Shown: piece by piece, positions 39,343 to 51,200 of the stretch
How positions within the stretch are numbered: position 1 is the first letter of the stretch
How the letters are laid out: every line of letters starts with the position of its first letter
The notes under the pieces: generated by a model
Databases searched by the model: none
What the model saw: only the letters and a program-made list of their open reading frames with translations
Told to the model about the DNA's origin: nothing
DNA from: Himantopus leucocephalus
Lineage: Eukaryota > Chordata > Aves > Charadriiformes > Recurvirostridae
Direction: 5' to 3'
DNA: 64,000 bases
Assembly (NCBI GenBank): GCA_003993805.1
Contig: RSEF01000004.1
Span: forward strand, 9,321,806 to 9,385,805
Program-made: the position numbers and the translations under genes

Positions 39343-39653
39343 TTCCTTTCTAGCTGCTCTGAATGGGTGGCTGTAATGAAATAGCTTGACCTTTAATTCA
39401 GAGTGTTCCTATTTGTGTTGGTAGGAAATGACTTCATACTTAAAAAAAAAAAAAAAAGCTGAAATTAAGGCATGAAATTCAAAAATAAAACTTTTCTAGG
39501 GCCATTTTATGTAACTGAAGTATGGCTGAAAATACTAAACATACTTTTGCTCAGTTTTCAAAGCAAATATGAACATGTCAGTGTTTCCCATAATTTATAA
39601 ATTCTACATTTTATAGAATTCTACTCAGAACTTGTAGTGGAGCCAAAGATGGC
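39343..39653. other. Non-coding spacer with a poly-A run
   Basis: A 16-base A run lies at 39442-39457. Nothing else was recognised. Confidence 0.55.
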
Positions 39654-39885
39654 TTTCATTCTAGCATTTCAGCATGTGATCTGTGATCATTAAGCCTGTT
39701 AACTGACCTGTGTCATAGTTGGATCTCACTACAATTTTGAGAGCAATATTTGAAAATTAATTTCTGAATTTGAAAAATTTGTTCTTGATCTCATTTCCTA
39801 AAGTTACAAAGGAAGAAATTTTGGACCTGACTATTAATTGCCTTAACCACGGGATTGTCTTACTTCAGTGTGTTTTGACAGACGG
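39654..39885 (+). repeat. Dispersed repeat, copy 2 of 2
   Basis: Matches 17928-18142 in the same orientation. It carries extra bases (TGATCATTAAGCCTGTTAAC) between the shared GTGATCTG and ACTGACCT-like blocks. The shared 3' block runs AATTGCCTTAACCACGGGAT to GTGTGTTTTGACAGACGGG. A weak resemblance may continue to about 39980. No target-site duplication or terminal inverted repeat is visible. Confidence 0.8.
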
Positions 39886-42800
39886 GTGGAAGGCTAGGCT
39901 GTGAGAAGATTTGGAGTCACACTTCATGGAGCTGAATCATCTTCCTCTTAAACAGGTGCAGCTCTTTTCAGTGGAGGTTCTCTTTTTTCTGCCAGTGTAA
40001 AGTTAGGACCTGAACTATGACAGATTATGCTGGCGGCTATTATGTCCCGTTTTGGTGTTTGTTAAAGCCTTTATTTTACTTGCCTGATATCAGTGATTTT
40101 CACCATATCTTCTCATTTCTGGAGAGAGCATATGGACAGAGACATACCGATTTGTCTGATATCATCTTTTTCCCTTTTTTTTTCTTTTAACAACTTTTTT
40201 CAGTTTTTCTCTGAATAAAATGAAGTATAAAGGATAGGAAAGAAAAGAAGATAACAGATCTGAGGAAAACCTGGGAAGAGCTGTGCAGGGAAAAGATGTT
40301 TTACCCTGTTACTTCTGTTTTCCTCCTTTATTAGCATTTTAAATTCGGGTTCCACTGTCTGAGCAAGTTGGTAATAACTTGGAGATCCAGCTAGGAATGG
40401 TAGCATCGTAGAAAACAGGCCTATTTAAAATGTTCTTTCCAAAGAAATAATCACTAAATTCTCTCCCTTCTCTGTTTTTCTGCCATAGGAATTCTCTTTA
40501 TTGTGAGGACTCACTGTGGAATTATTAAGATGACAACAGCTCTGGTATACATAGGCATAGTTTAACGGGTGACGGGTATTTTTCAAGAGAGCTTACATCT
40601 TAGCTGAATTTTGCCATCTCATTCTCTGAGGCATATTATCTCTTATAAGTGCATAATATGTCTGCCTGAATGCAGGTACTCTATAAGAGCTTTATTTTAA
40701 TTGTCGTCTTATTCTCACTTGGCTAAACACAGCAGTGCGTAATAAAATCACTGCTGCACAAGTGCAGTTGTACTGACCAAAGATGTCATTCTTGAAAGCG
40801 CTGTTCACTTCAATAGGGAGTTTCTGCTCAAGAGCAAAAATCCTGGGGCAGCAAAAAAACAAGAGGAAAAATCTTTACTTTTAATTACCTTGAAAACAGG
40901 CTTCTCAAAGCTTCGGTTTTCCCAACAGCCTGCCCACTAAGCAGTTGACAAGTACAGCATGGACAAAAAAAGGTTGTCTGACTGAAACAATTACTAGCCA
41001 GACCAGAGAAAAGCCCTAATGCAAACACAGATAGTGTGTCCCAGTAGCATTTCCTTGAATCTATACCAAAGCCACTTTCAGCTACAACAGTAATATATAG
41101 ATTTTTGACAAGGAAGTGATTTTTGATGGAGGTGGCAGTATCATATAGCTTTCCTGCTCTTTTATCAGCATAGCAATGGAGCTGTCTTCTATCAAGAAAA
41201 AGGGAAAAATGCCAAGGGAAATAAAATCAACCAGGCAAACTTTTTACATTTGGACTGATGAGCTGTATGCCCTTGTTTGGGAAATTTAAGGCACTACAGG
41301 CTCAGAAGCCTTTTTTGCCAATGCAGAGCTTTAAATGATAATGCAAAGGCTTTTGCGAGATTGCTCACAATTTACTTTGATAAAACCAGTTCCGTTGTGA
41401 GTTTAACAAGCGCTTGTACTGTGTGTTATGAAGCAATGCTGCAGAGACATCGTCTTAGATTTTGATGGCAGGAATCTCATAGCTGTGGCTCTGTGGTTTT
41501 GCTTTGCTTTTGGAGGTTTTGAACAGAGATTTGACAGAGAATGTGAGGGAAGGGATACTCAAGTTAATCCTGGGGGAAGCTCTGGTTACAGGCGCTTTAG
41601 GAAAAGACATCTGGGAAAAGTTCAGATGTAGATTTGTATCTAATCTTTCAAACTTGTCCATCTTCTTAACTGAATTTTGAATTTAATTAAATCTCAATAT
41701 CTGAGCATCGACTGCTTTCCGTGGACATTTCAGAAGTATACTGCAAATATGAATTTTATGCAGACATTTTCTCAATTCGCTGATATGCTGGGGGTGGAAG
41801 AATTTTAGTTGAAATAAACAGAACTAGGTTGAACTTGCCCTATCCCTGTTCCATGCCATCTGGATTAATTTCTCTCATCTGATAATGAGTCTCCATCATC
41901 ATTTATCCCTCTAGTAGATTTTTGGACCTGTTCTCAACCCTGCAATCTCTAATATTGCCTGAAGAGTTTACAAAGATAGCCTGGAAGGTAGCTGCAAAGG
42001 CATTCTCATTACTTTAATGAGTTTCTGACCACTGGTCCAGGCTATCAGCCCTATATTTAATTAAAGTAGCGCAAGCTGTGTATCCACCAAATGTCTAGGC
42101 AAAGGTCAACAATCTGTTCCAGACTCCAGCACCGTTGTAATTGTTGTTAGGACTGGAGGGAGGTTCTAAAAAAGACAGAAACCCAGCTCAACTCAGGGCT
42201 GTTTAGGGATGCTGTGGTCCTGTTCCTTTTCCTCTGTTAATCTTGAACTGTCTCAGACAGCTAACTGCCTCCTCCCATCACTTTTTTAGGGAGGTATTTA
42301 GCTATTCAGCTGTCTTAATCAGTTAATGGCTCATTCATGTATGTATCAGTGTCAGGACTGGGACAGGGATGAGGCTTCATGGATAAGGGTGAGGGAAAAA
42401 GACCGTCTCTGACTTGGATTATTTTAAGCTTATGTAGAGCAGCACCTTTCAGCCCTCCACGCTAGCATGTGCACGTGTAATTTAAAATTTTTGAACAATC
42501 TTGATGCAGATGTTTTGCTATCCTCTTTCTCCAGCTTTTATCCCTATTATGTCTTGAGGTAAATTCAGCAGAGGGGAAACAGATATCCCCACCTGGTCTG
42601 CTAACAATATAAGGAGTGCTTTCGATGCTAAAGTAGGGTTTCTTCTTCAATACTCAGATTATTTTCTTCCTCCTAAACAAACAAGAACCACTTGGCAGTA
42701 GGAAGATGGGGAAGCAGCGTTTACCTAGACCATAGCAGCTATTTAAGGAACTGAATTCCTTTTAAAGTGTTATTTTCAATATTTAAAATTAATTGGATAA

Positions 42801-44150
42801 GTGTTGAATGATCAAGACCATTTTACAAAAGGCTATAGTTCTGTTCTGATATCTGAGGTTGTAGAAGAGGGATAATTAACATCTGCCAGCTTTAAAGGCA
42901 GGCATAGATTTTATTACAAGCATTACTTTCTGAGGACTTGAATGACTTTGACCTTGAAATGTTAATCTTACTGAACTCCAGAGCAAATATCAAATGTCAG
43001 GAAAATCCAAACAGATGTGTGGACTTTGAGTACTTAAATTAGTCTACCTTTAAACAGAAAGGGGTTTACCACTTATTAGCAGAGCTGTCCCTCAACTCTA
43101 ATACGAACAGAAATGATTATTCAAGATTCTGTGGTTGGCTGATAGAGAAATAAGAATGGAGAAGGGTGACAACCTTCCATATTAACGTGTGAACTACTGT
43201 TCAGAGTCTAGCTGCCTAGGGCAGAATAGTTATCTTTCTTTGGACTGATACAGCTTTCCAGAGCCAGAAGAAGACACTTAGACATCTGAAGTCTGTGCCA
43301 CCTATCCCCCTATTTATCCCTTTCTCTTATCATGAGAGATGAAATGCTGCTTTTCTTCAGCTGTGTTCGCAGCTGCCGATAGGTTTTACAGAGACGTGAG
43401 CCTGTGGCTCTGCCTCTATACCTGACTGACAACAGATTGTCATATACCATAACCAACTCTACTATAAACTAATCAGCCTTGGCAACAGCTTGAGGAAAGC
43501 ATAGCAAAAAGGTTGAAGGTTTAATAGGAGGCCACTAGCCCTGTTTTGAGACAAAGGTGGGGGTTTTTAAAAAAATCAAGTTGCTTAAAGTGAACACCAA
43601 TACAAATCATTTTGTAATCTTCTCGGGTAGCTGGGTTTCAGTGGCTCTGTGTACTTTCATAATGCCTGCTGGGATTCAGCTGGCTAGTAAGCTTTGTTTT
43701 CCTTAAAGGAAATACCTACTACTTGTAGTGTATAGTTTAATATGCATGGAACAAATATAAAACTACTTATGAATAAAAGCATTTGGTTTTGAATTGCATA
43801 TTCAAAAATTATATGAATTTCCTCTTTCTTACACTTTTTTCGTGGGTGCAAAGAGAAAACATCTTCCCTAAAGAATGAAATCTGCTTCACAGAAGTACAA
43901 AGACAGAACTGGAATTTTATCTGCTTATGGTAATTGATATTAACTGCTTAGGGATGCACTTTAAAAAGGCAACATAACTAGATATTTCCCTAATGCTGAA
44001 ATACTACTACGCAAATCTGTTTCTAATGTGTTTGGGATCTTTTCATGCTATTCACACTAAAGCTCTTCCCGTTTCTTTGCTGCTGCTTGCCCCCTGCTGT
44101 TTTTGCTACTGCTCACTGAAATAAAACTTAAGCAACCACATTTCTTTGAT
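39886..44150. other. Non-coding stretch, nothing recognised
   Basis: Short open frames on both strands without family features. No RNA gene or repeat family was seen. Confidence 0.55.
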
Positions 44151-44196
44151 TTTATATATATATATATAAAAATATATATGGGCATATGCATATGCC
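44151..44196. repeat. TA microsatellite with an adjoining 16-bp palindrome
   Basis: A TA-rich run (44153-44179) leads directly into GGCATATGCATATGCC (44181-44196), a perfect 16-bp palindrome. Confidence 0.75.
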
Positions 44197-45228
44197 TGTG
44201 TCTACATACATGAAATCAAACTGCATACATAAATAATTTCATATGTAAGCTTCTGTTCGTTAGACAAAGAGTACTATGAAAAATGAATGGAAAATTATTG
44301 ATGCTTGGTTTGAAATTAAATACAATCTTTCTGTACTTAATATAACAAGTAACTATCAACCAACTAGATTAACCTGAAAGCGTTAGTACAAAAGGTTCTT
44401 TGTGGTAATCTTTTGAAGGTTCACATTAAAAAAAGAAGGGAATCTGTTACAACAAAGTGGGCATGCTTTTCCCTATAGTATCGTTTTTTAAGAGCAAACT
44501 GAAGACTTTGCTGTGCTCAAAAACCTGCACAGATATAGTTTTGTGACTAGTGGCATTCCCGCTAGGAAAGTTTGTTATTGGTGCAGAAAAAGGTATTTTT
44601 GCTGTTGTTTTGTATTATTTGGCAGCTGAGTAAACTCTTTTAGTAAACCTATTAGCAATGCTAGAGTGATGTTTTACTGTGGACTACTTGCAAAAATTTG
44701 CAGTCTGTTTTGCCATTCCAGTTTGTGACCCCAGCCTACAAATCTTTGTTGAAATATTATGGACTCTATCCTTCTTAGGTCATAAAAATATCATATCTAG
44801 GGCAAGATGCGTAGAATAAACAGGTTTGTCCATTGGCTGCAACTCCCTGGCTATTTTAAGTTTTGGAGAGGAAAAAGCATTCGGTGAGGACCGTGTAGGA
44901 TTTCCTTAGCCTTTTCCTTTCCATACGAGTTTTTATGCCCTGCTGTGAGAACATTATCTCTTGAACAATACTAATCAGTTCAGTAATAGCACATAATGCA
45001 TCTTTGCTCCGAAGAAACCAATACAATACGTATCTGTTTCAAAAGCAGCTTTTTGAGATGGGTGTTTGTAAAAGCAATCTTGCTCTGCATGGTTGCATTC
45101 AGCCTCAGTGCAGGATTCCCAATGCTCTTCTGTGCTGGCGCTTGAATTCTTATATAGTGCTCTGAGAGAGCCCTTGACCTTGACAAGAGTCCAGTGCTGT
45201 TCTGATGCACGCACATATAAAAGGTCTG
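44197..45228. other. Non-coding stretch, nothing recognised
   Basis: Overlapping frames of about 90 codons at 44975-45253 on the minus strand sit in two different frames over the same bases. Neither has recognisable features. Confidence 0.5.
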
Positions 45229-45252
45229 TGAAGTTCTTTGCAAAGAACTTCA
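45229..45252. repeat. Perfect 24-bp palindrome
   Basis: Two 12-base arms, TGAAGTTCTTTG and CAAAGAACTTCA, abut without a spacer and are exact reverse complements. A further GTC (45224-45226) can pair with GAC (45254-45256) across a small bulge. The centre contains TTTGCAAA, and the arms contain AGTTCT/AGAACT half-sites. A regulatory role is possible but not shown. Confidence 0.9.
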
Positions 45253-48200
45253 TGACTTATGAAATTCTGTTATTGTATACCTAGAATAGGAATTTATGAA
45301 TAATTATTTGTCAGATACTGTCAGATATGATTGGTTATGTACTCTTGTTGGACATAAGAGCTTTCTGCTTATTTGTTAAGTTTCTGTGATAGATATATGC
45401 AACTTTCTTTTAAAAACACACATACCAGATGACATGTATTGTTCTTAGAGAAGCGGCCGAAGCTCATAACCATGTTTACAGGGTGACAAGGTATTTTTTC
45501 ATGTAAGTCTGTGGATAAGGAAGTGGTGCAGTGAGGATTGTGGGGTGGAATGAGCAAGAAGGGAACCATGGCACTCAGTGGCATGAAATCTAAAATTTAT
45601 TTGCGAAGTGGGATGGGTTGACTGGTTAGGTAGCAATTTCTATTCTTTCTGTTGTAAGGTTTCTATTCTATTATACTGACACACTTTATAGTCACAGCAG
45701 TCAAGGCCCCTGTCCCTCTGAGCTGGCTTAAACAGGCTTCATAGGCACAAGGGAACAGGACACTCCTCCTGAGGGTTCAGCAGACCTCAGTGCTAGCTGG
45801 TGGTCTGACCTCTACATCATGGTTCCACCTCAAGCTCATATTTCTGCATGGTGTAGGGTGTCTGTTTATAGAGATGGGTAATTCCATCTTCTTTTGAAAT
45901 ACTTAAGAAATCTTTTGCTGGAAAATTTGGAACTGGAATAATTTGAGATGAACATTGCCTCTGGATCCTGAAGCTAGCTTTAAACACAGTAATAGTGGGG
46001 ATGTACTTTTACAATTCTTTTCCACTACTTAAAAAAATAAGGGCTGGTCAGGTAATACAATTTTTACGTTATATCTAGGCTGGGAGATAAGCATTCTAAG
46101 CAAAGTCTTTCCATCAAATCCCTTGAGAATTTATGTTTTTTCACTCTTAGCCTGATTTTTTCTTTCATGGAAGATGAAATTCCTGTGAACAATCACATGT
46201 GTTAAAGGAGTGAAAACTAGACGACAGTTACTGGTATGATACACAAAAAATGCATTAAGGTTTGGACATAAACCTGCAGGAAGGAGGTGATTCATCCTTT
46301 AGTCACCTTGTTTTGAACTTATGCCAGGATTCAATATTGCAAAGTATAGCACACAAGTTCAGCTAGTGTCTGGAGACACTCAGTGCGAGTAGTAACTTTT
46401 AATTCTGGATTTCCTGTCTTTGGTGGGTTTTAGTCTGACCACTTATGTTATTTTAATGGAGACATTTCTATCTAATTTCCTTTGTTTCTTTTCAAACCAT
46501 TAAGAAAAAAAAAACCAACAAAGGGTGATATTAATAATGTATTATGCCTGAGACTTCTTCAAACGTGATCAATGTTAATGGGATCATTGAGACTCCTCTC
46601 TAGAGATCAAAATTACTCTTTAGAGCTGCTACAGATCATGTTTTCCCTGAACGCTAAGTATGGGGCATAGTACACTATGGTTCGCTTGTGTTACCGGTGT
46701 CAATGGTGCTTTAACAGCCAGATCATTGACATTAGAGACTATCCATTCTAACGTAAAACTTTTTTTTTCTATTAAATATAAATAAAAAAAATTGCTCCAC
46801 TTTTTTTTTTTAGATAGTTTTAATCTTACATGGTAGACACCTGTGGAATATTTAACTGGCTTTGAAAGGAAAAAATTGAAAAGTTCAAAATAATTCTACT
46901 TGCGGATTTTGCAGTATTATGCACTGTTAATTAACATATCTTCAAAAATGTCAGAAAATGGTATACCAGCCATACAAGGTGTGATGTATTTCTGATATAG
47001 CTCAACAAACCACACTATATCATAACTTTTTCAAGACAGAGGTTTGTCTCTCCAGAATGGCTACAATACTATTAGGTTTTTAGAATTCACATTGGAAATT
47101 GACTGGAATGACAAAAGATGTTTTGAACATTTGGTTTAAAACATGAAGATCAAAACAGATGCCTTTTCCATGGTTTTGGTGCAATGTCTGTGTGTCTCTT
47201 TCTTGGCATTGTTAAAGAGGTTTTCAGTCTCGTTACCTTCATTTTTCAAATTGGGAAGTATAACGTGAGTAACTGCACATGTAATAATCAGTTTTGAATT
47301 AAGAATGAAGTAGAACTATCACTTAATCATCCAAGGTGTCTTTCGTAGGAGTAGCCATCAATTATACTTAGGTAGTTGATATATCACTTGGCCGATGAAA
47401 TTTGCTCTGGTTTATGGAGGATTACCTTTAAGTATGCCTCAGTCTAGACTGAAATATCAGGGCATTTGTAATGGTGTCCAAAAACCAACTTGTAAAGAGT
47501 GAGAAGGTGAAAGTGCCCACATCACAGGGGTAAAGAACTTGGAAATATGTTCCGCCAGTCTGCAAAATAGGCTATTGTGTTGTGATTTGTTGAATTTTGA
47601 GAAGCCTTTCCTTCTGGTGACAGAAATCTGCAAGGAGAAGCCTTCAGAAAGGCTCCCTGCAGGTTTTAGTAAGCCCCAAAGCATGTGCCTGGGGCATGTG
47701 TCTATAGCAGCACTGCAAAGGACTGGAAGAAAGCAGTGGTACAACCTTCATACATATCCACCAGATCAATGGTTTCCTCCTGTTTACCATCCACAGCGTA
47801 TATAAAATATTTTTATGGCCAAATGTCTTTGTGATATAGAAAAGCCCCAAAAGTTTATATTCATCTTTCAGTGTTGCAATAGTTTACAGGTTTTTGAAGC
47901 TGAGTCTTATTTCATGCCCGTCTCTTTTAATGAGGGCAATTTTTTTCAGGGCTGGTCTAGCTTAGAAGCTGAGACAGCGCAGCTGAGCAGCACGGAGCAG
48001 TTTCCATTTGAAATGAGGCTGTTGACAAAACTTTAAGGGAATTGAAATGAAGTCTGAAATATCCTTCCTGCCTTCACCAGGATGTTTGGAAGCCCTAGGG
48101 TGCTACAGACTGTGAAAGATTAGTAATTAGAGGCTCACCTTCTGTATACTAATGAAAGGCTCAGAACTAAAGCTTTCAACATTGAAGGGATTGCTACATC

Positions 48201-51200
48201 CTGCATTTTTTACTTTCAGGTTTTTAGAAAAACTAACTGTGTCAGAGGGCATATCTAGCAAGTTATACTGAGAAAGTGACAGTATTGTTTAAGCACTTAG
48301 TCAGGGTTTAAATGTGTGCTGTGCAAATCACTTCCAATGTACTTCATACCTGGTCGGCAGCAGTACAGCTCTGCCAGTTCTGGGCAGCTTCCTGTGATCC
48401 TGCCAGTCACGTAGGGATGATGGGGTGGGGGTTCCTGTCCGTGGCTATTACTGTCTTTTCTGTCTATAAATATGTCCCATCTATTAGCAGTGGGCTGAAC
48501 GACATTTCTTTAAACACAAACTGCTACAGTCCCTCTCTGTTTCCATGAAATGACTGGATAGCCTTTCTTCACCGAATTTGTGGCTTTTTCTCCAGGATTT
48601 GATAACAGTCAAAGAAAGTCTCATACAACCCCTGTCTGTCGCATGTATAAATATTTTGAATTTGAAAAAAAACCCCTCTTCTGTTTTGCTTTGGCTGGTT
48701 TCATATAGAGAAAAAATAGATGAGTCAGTTAAAAAGAATTCGACCAGGTGTCAGTCAACTTCATCTATTTATAAACTTTACATATTTGTTATGGACTATT
48801 ATGGAATTTCTAGCCTTATTTCATTTTGACTTATAATATACTGAAATATAATATTTCACCTTTAAAAATAAGACTAGATATGTGCAATATCCAATCTACC
48901 CCTAATATCAGAAGGATTTTCCCTCATCAAATACAGGTATTAAAAGAAGTCAGAGAATAAATAGATAACTCAGCACAATATTCTAGATTCTGTTCTCAAA
49001 CATTTATACAAAGACTGTCATTTCAACAGCTACAGTTTCTGAAATGCAGGTTAAAATAAAATTACCATGAAAGTTACTATTTTGATTGGAACATACGTTT
49101 CTCCTTCTACAGGAGAATGTCATGGTCTCAGATGTTATCGTGTCTTTTCTCTTCAGATTTCCCACCAATGCAAAAAATCGAATTTGTTACAAAGGCACTG
49201 TTTGCCCTATAGGAAAACATTTCTCATGGACAACTGCCTTCTAGTACATTCTTGTATGTCTGTGTGGAGAATGAATCCAGCTAAATATAGGAAGAGGGAC
49301 TACGTGTTTTCCCTTAAGAGCTGCTAAGTTGGTAGGTGTTGGGACCTCGCCTTTCATTTTTTGCTAGCCACAGTAAATGGTTGGGCATATGACTGTGAAT
49401 GATTTCTTCTAACTAAAGAGGTGAAACAACTTGCTTTTTCCTGATAGTAAACAAAAGCAAAAATCCTGCCTCTTTTTGTTCTGCTGCTGGGTGTGGTAGA
49501 GGGGCATGCCACCCCTGACTCAGGATAAATTACCTGACTTGACTGTATCCCAGATTTAACAGCTGCTTGAAAGATACATCAAACAGTTCACACTATGCAT
49601 GGGAAGAACAGCAATTCATCTAAAGGTGGCAAATCTGAGACGTAACAGATATTAAAAAGGAACGGCTAAGTGCAGAACCGCATTTTTATTCTACTGCCTT
49701 TCTACACAGGTCATGAGAGGCAGTCCATTCATTCCCTCAGTACATCACCAAGTTAAATATATGCACAAACACTTTCAAAGCCACTCTTTCTCCCTTTTTA
49801 TTTTATGTCAATCAGCAGTCATTGAGATAGTCTAAATCCTTCCAAAAACAAGCGTTCATCTAAATTAAAATGCACTGCGTATTGTCTAATGTGAGAGTGT
49901 CTCAAACTCTTGTGGTTTGGATAATGTCATAAATAGCAAGCCGTATTTCTAGAGTAGCTGGCTTCCCTAGCCTTTTTCTCTGCAGCACTGACTTCAGAAA
50001 GTAGAAGTCCAAATCTTTTTTCATTTGTATTAATTAAATAAAAAAGGGGGACGGGGGGAGTGGTGGTGGAATATGACTGTGAAAGTTAATGGAGTTAATT
50101 ACATTCATATCAGTTAGATGCAGAGGAATGAAAAAGACAATTTGTGTAAGCAGAGAATTAGCTCTGGTATTTTCTGAGTGACATCAGCAGTTTGAAGATA
50201 AAGGACCAAATAGTCTTTACTACTGAACTCTCAATTTTCAGAAACAGCATACAAAATGTGGCAGGCTGGTGAGTACTGCAAAGATCCAGGAAGAGCCTAA
50301 AATGTAAGCAAGCTGTAGGGTGTCTACCAGTGTCAAGGGAAGACAGATCTTTAGTGATCTTAATAATGTGGTCGTCTTACCCAGGACTCCTAAGTATTTC
50401 CCTAAGGCTCAAGCATGAAACGTTCTTGCCCTCCCCTTCTTACAATCACAATCTAACTATAGGTTTTAGCAATTCAAGGCTTGGGAGAACAATCCAATTG
50501 TGGAAAGTTGTTTCTCCTGAATCAAAGCCAGGAAATTCTAAAAACTAACTTGGAAATGGCTTTCTTCCCTGTGAGATTTCAAGGTTGCTTCAGTAGGGTT
50601 AAAGGAGCGTTTCCCTGGTGTCCGGGACTGACGGAACCGTCTTAGCCCTGATTTAGCCTTTTAGCCTTTGTTTGAAATGAGACCTGTAGATCAAAATTTA
50701 AGAAGAGAATAATTACAATCACTGAAGGCAATCATATGAGAGTTGTAATAGAATTTCCCTAACACTATAAATTATATCAGATATTATTACCTCAGAACAC
50801 AGTCCATGAAGAACTTTTCAGGAAGAATCAAAATTAATTTATAAAATCTGTAATTAAAATGTTGAGGATTAAATCAGTGCTTGAGGTCCTCTAAGATTGC
50901 ATTATCCTTCTCTTACGTTTTTGCATAATATTCAAATTACTCTTTTCTTTCCTTAAATATGGCTGTCGAAAAGAGAGAAAAAAATCTAATAGATAATTCT
51001 TCTTTCTGTCTTCCGTGATATTTTCCTCTTGATATTCCTGTAAAATTAGGGGCCTTGGTAATTGTCTTCCCTCTGTTTGAAAAGTTTCAAGAGTGATTAT
51101 AAAGGGGAGAATTAGTAAGCTGCAAATAAGCAAAATAATTTGAGTTTATATTTCAGCTATTTAATATTTTGAAATATTATTAATATTCTTGACTGGAAGG

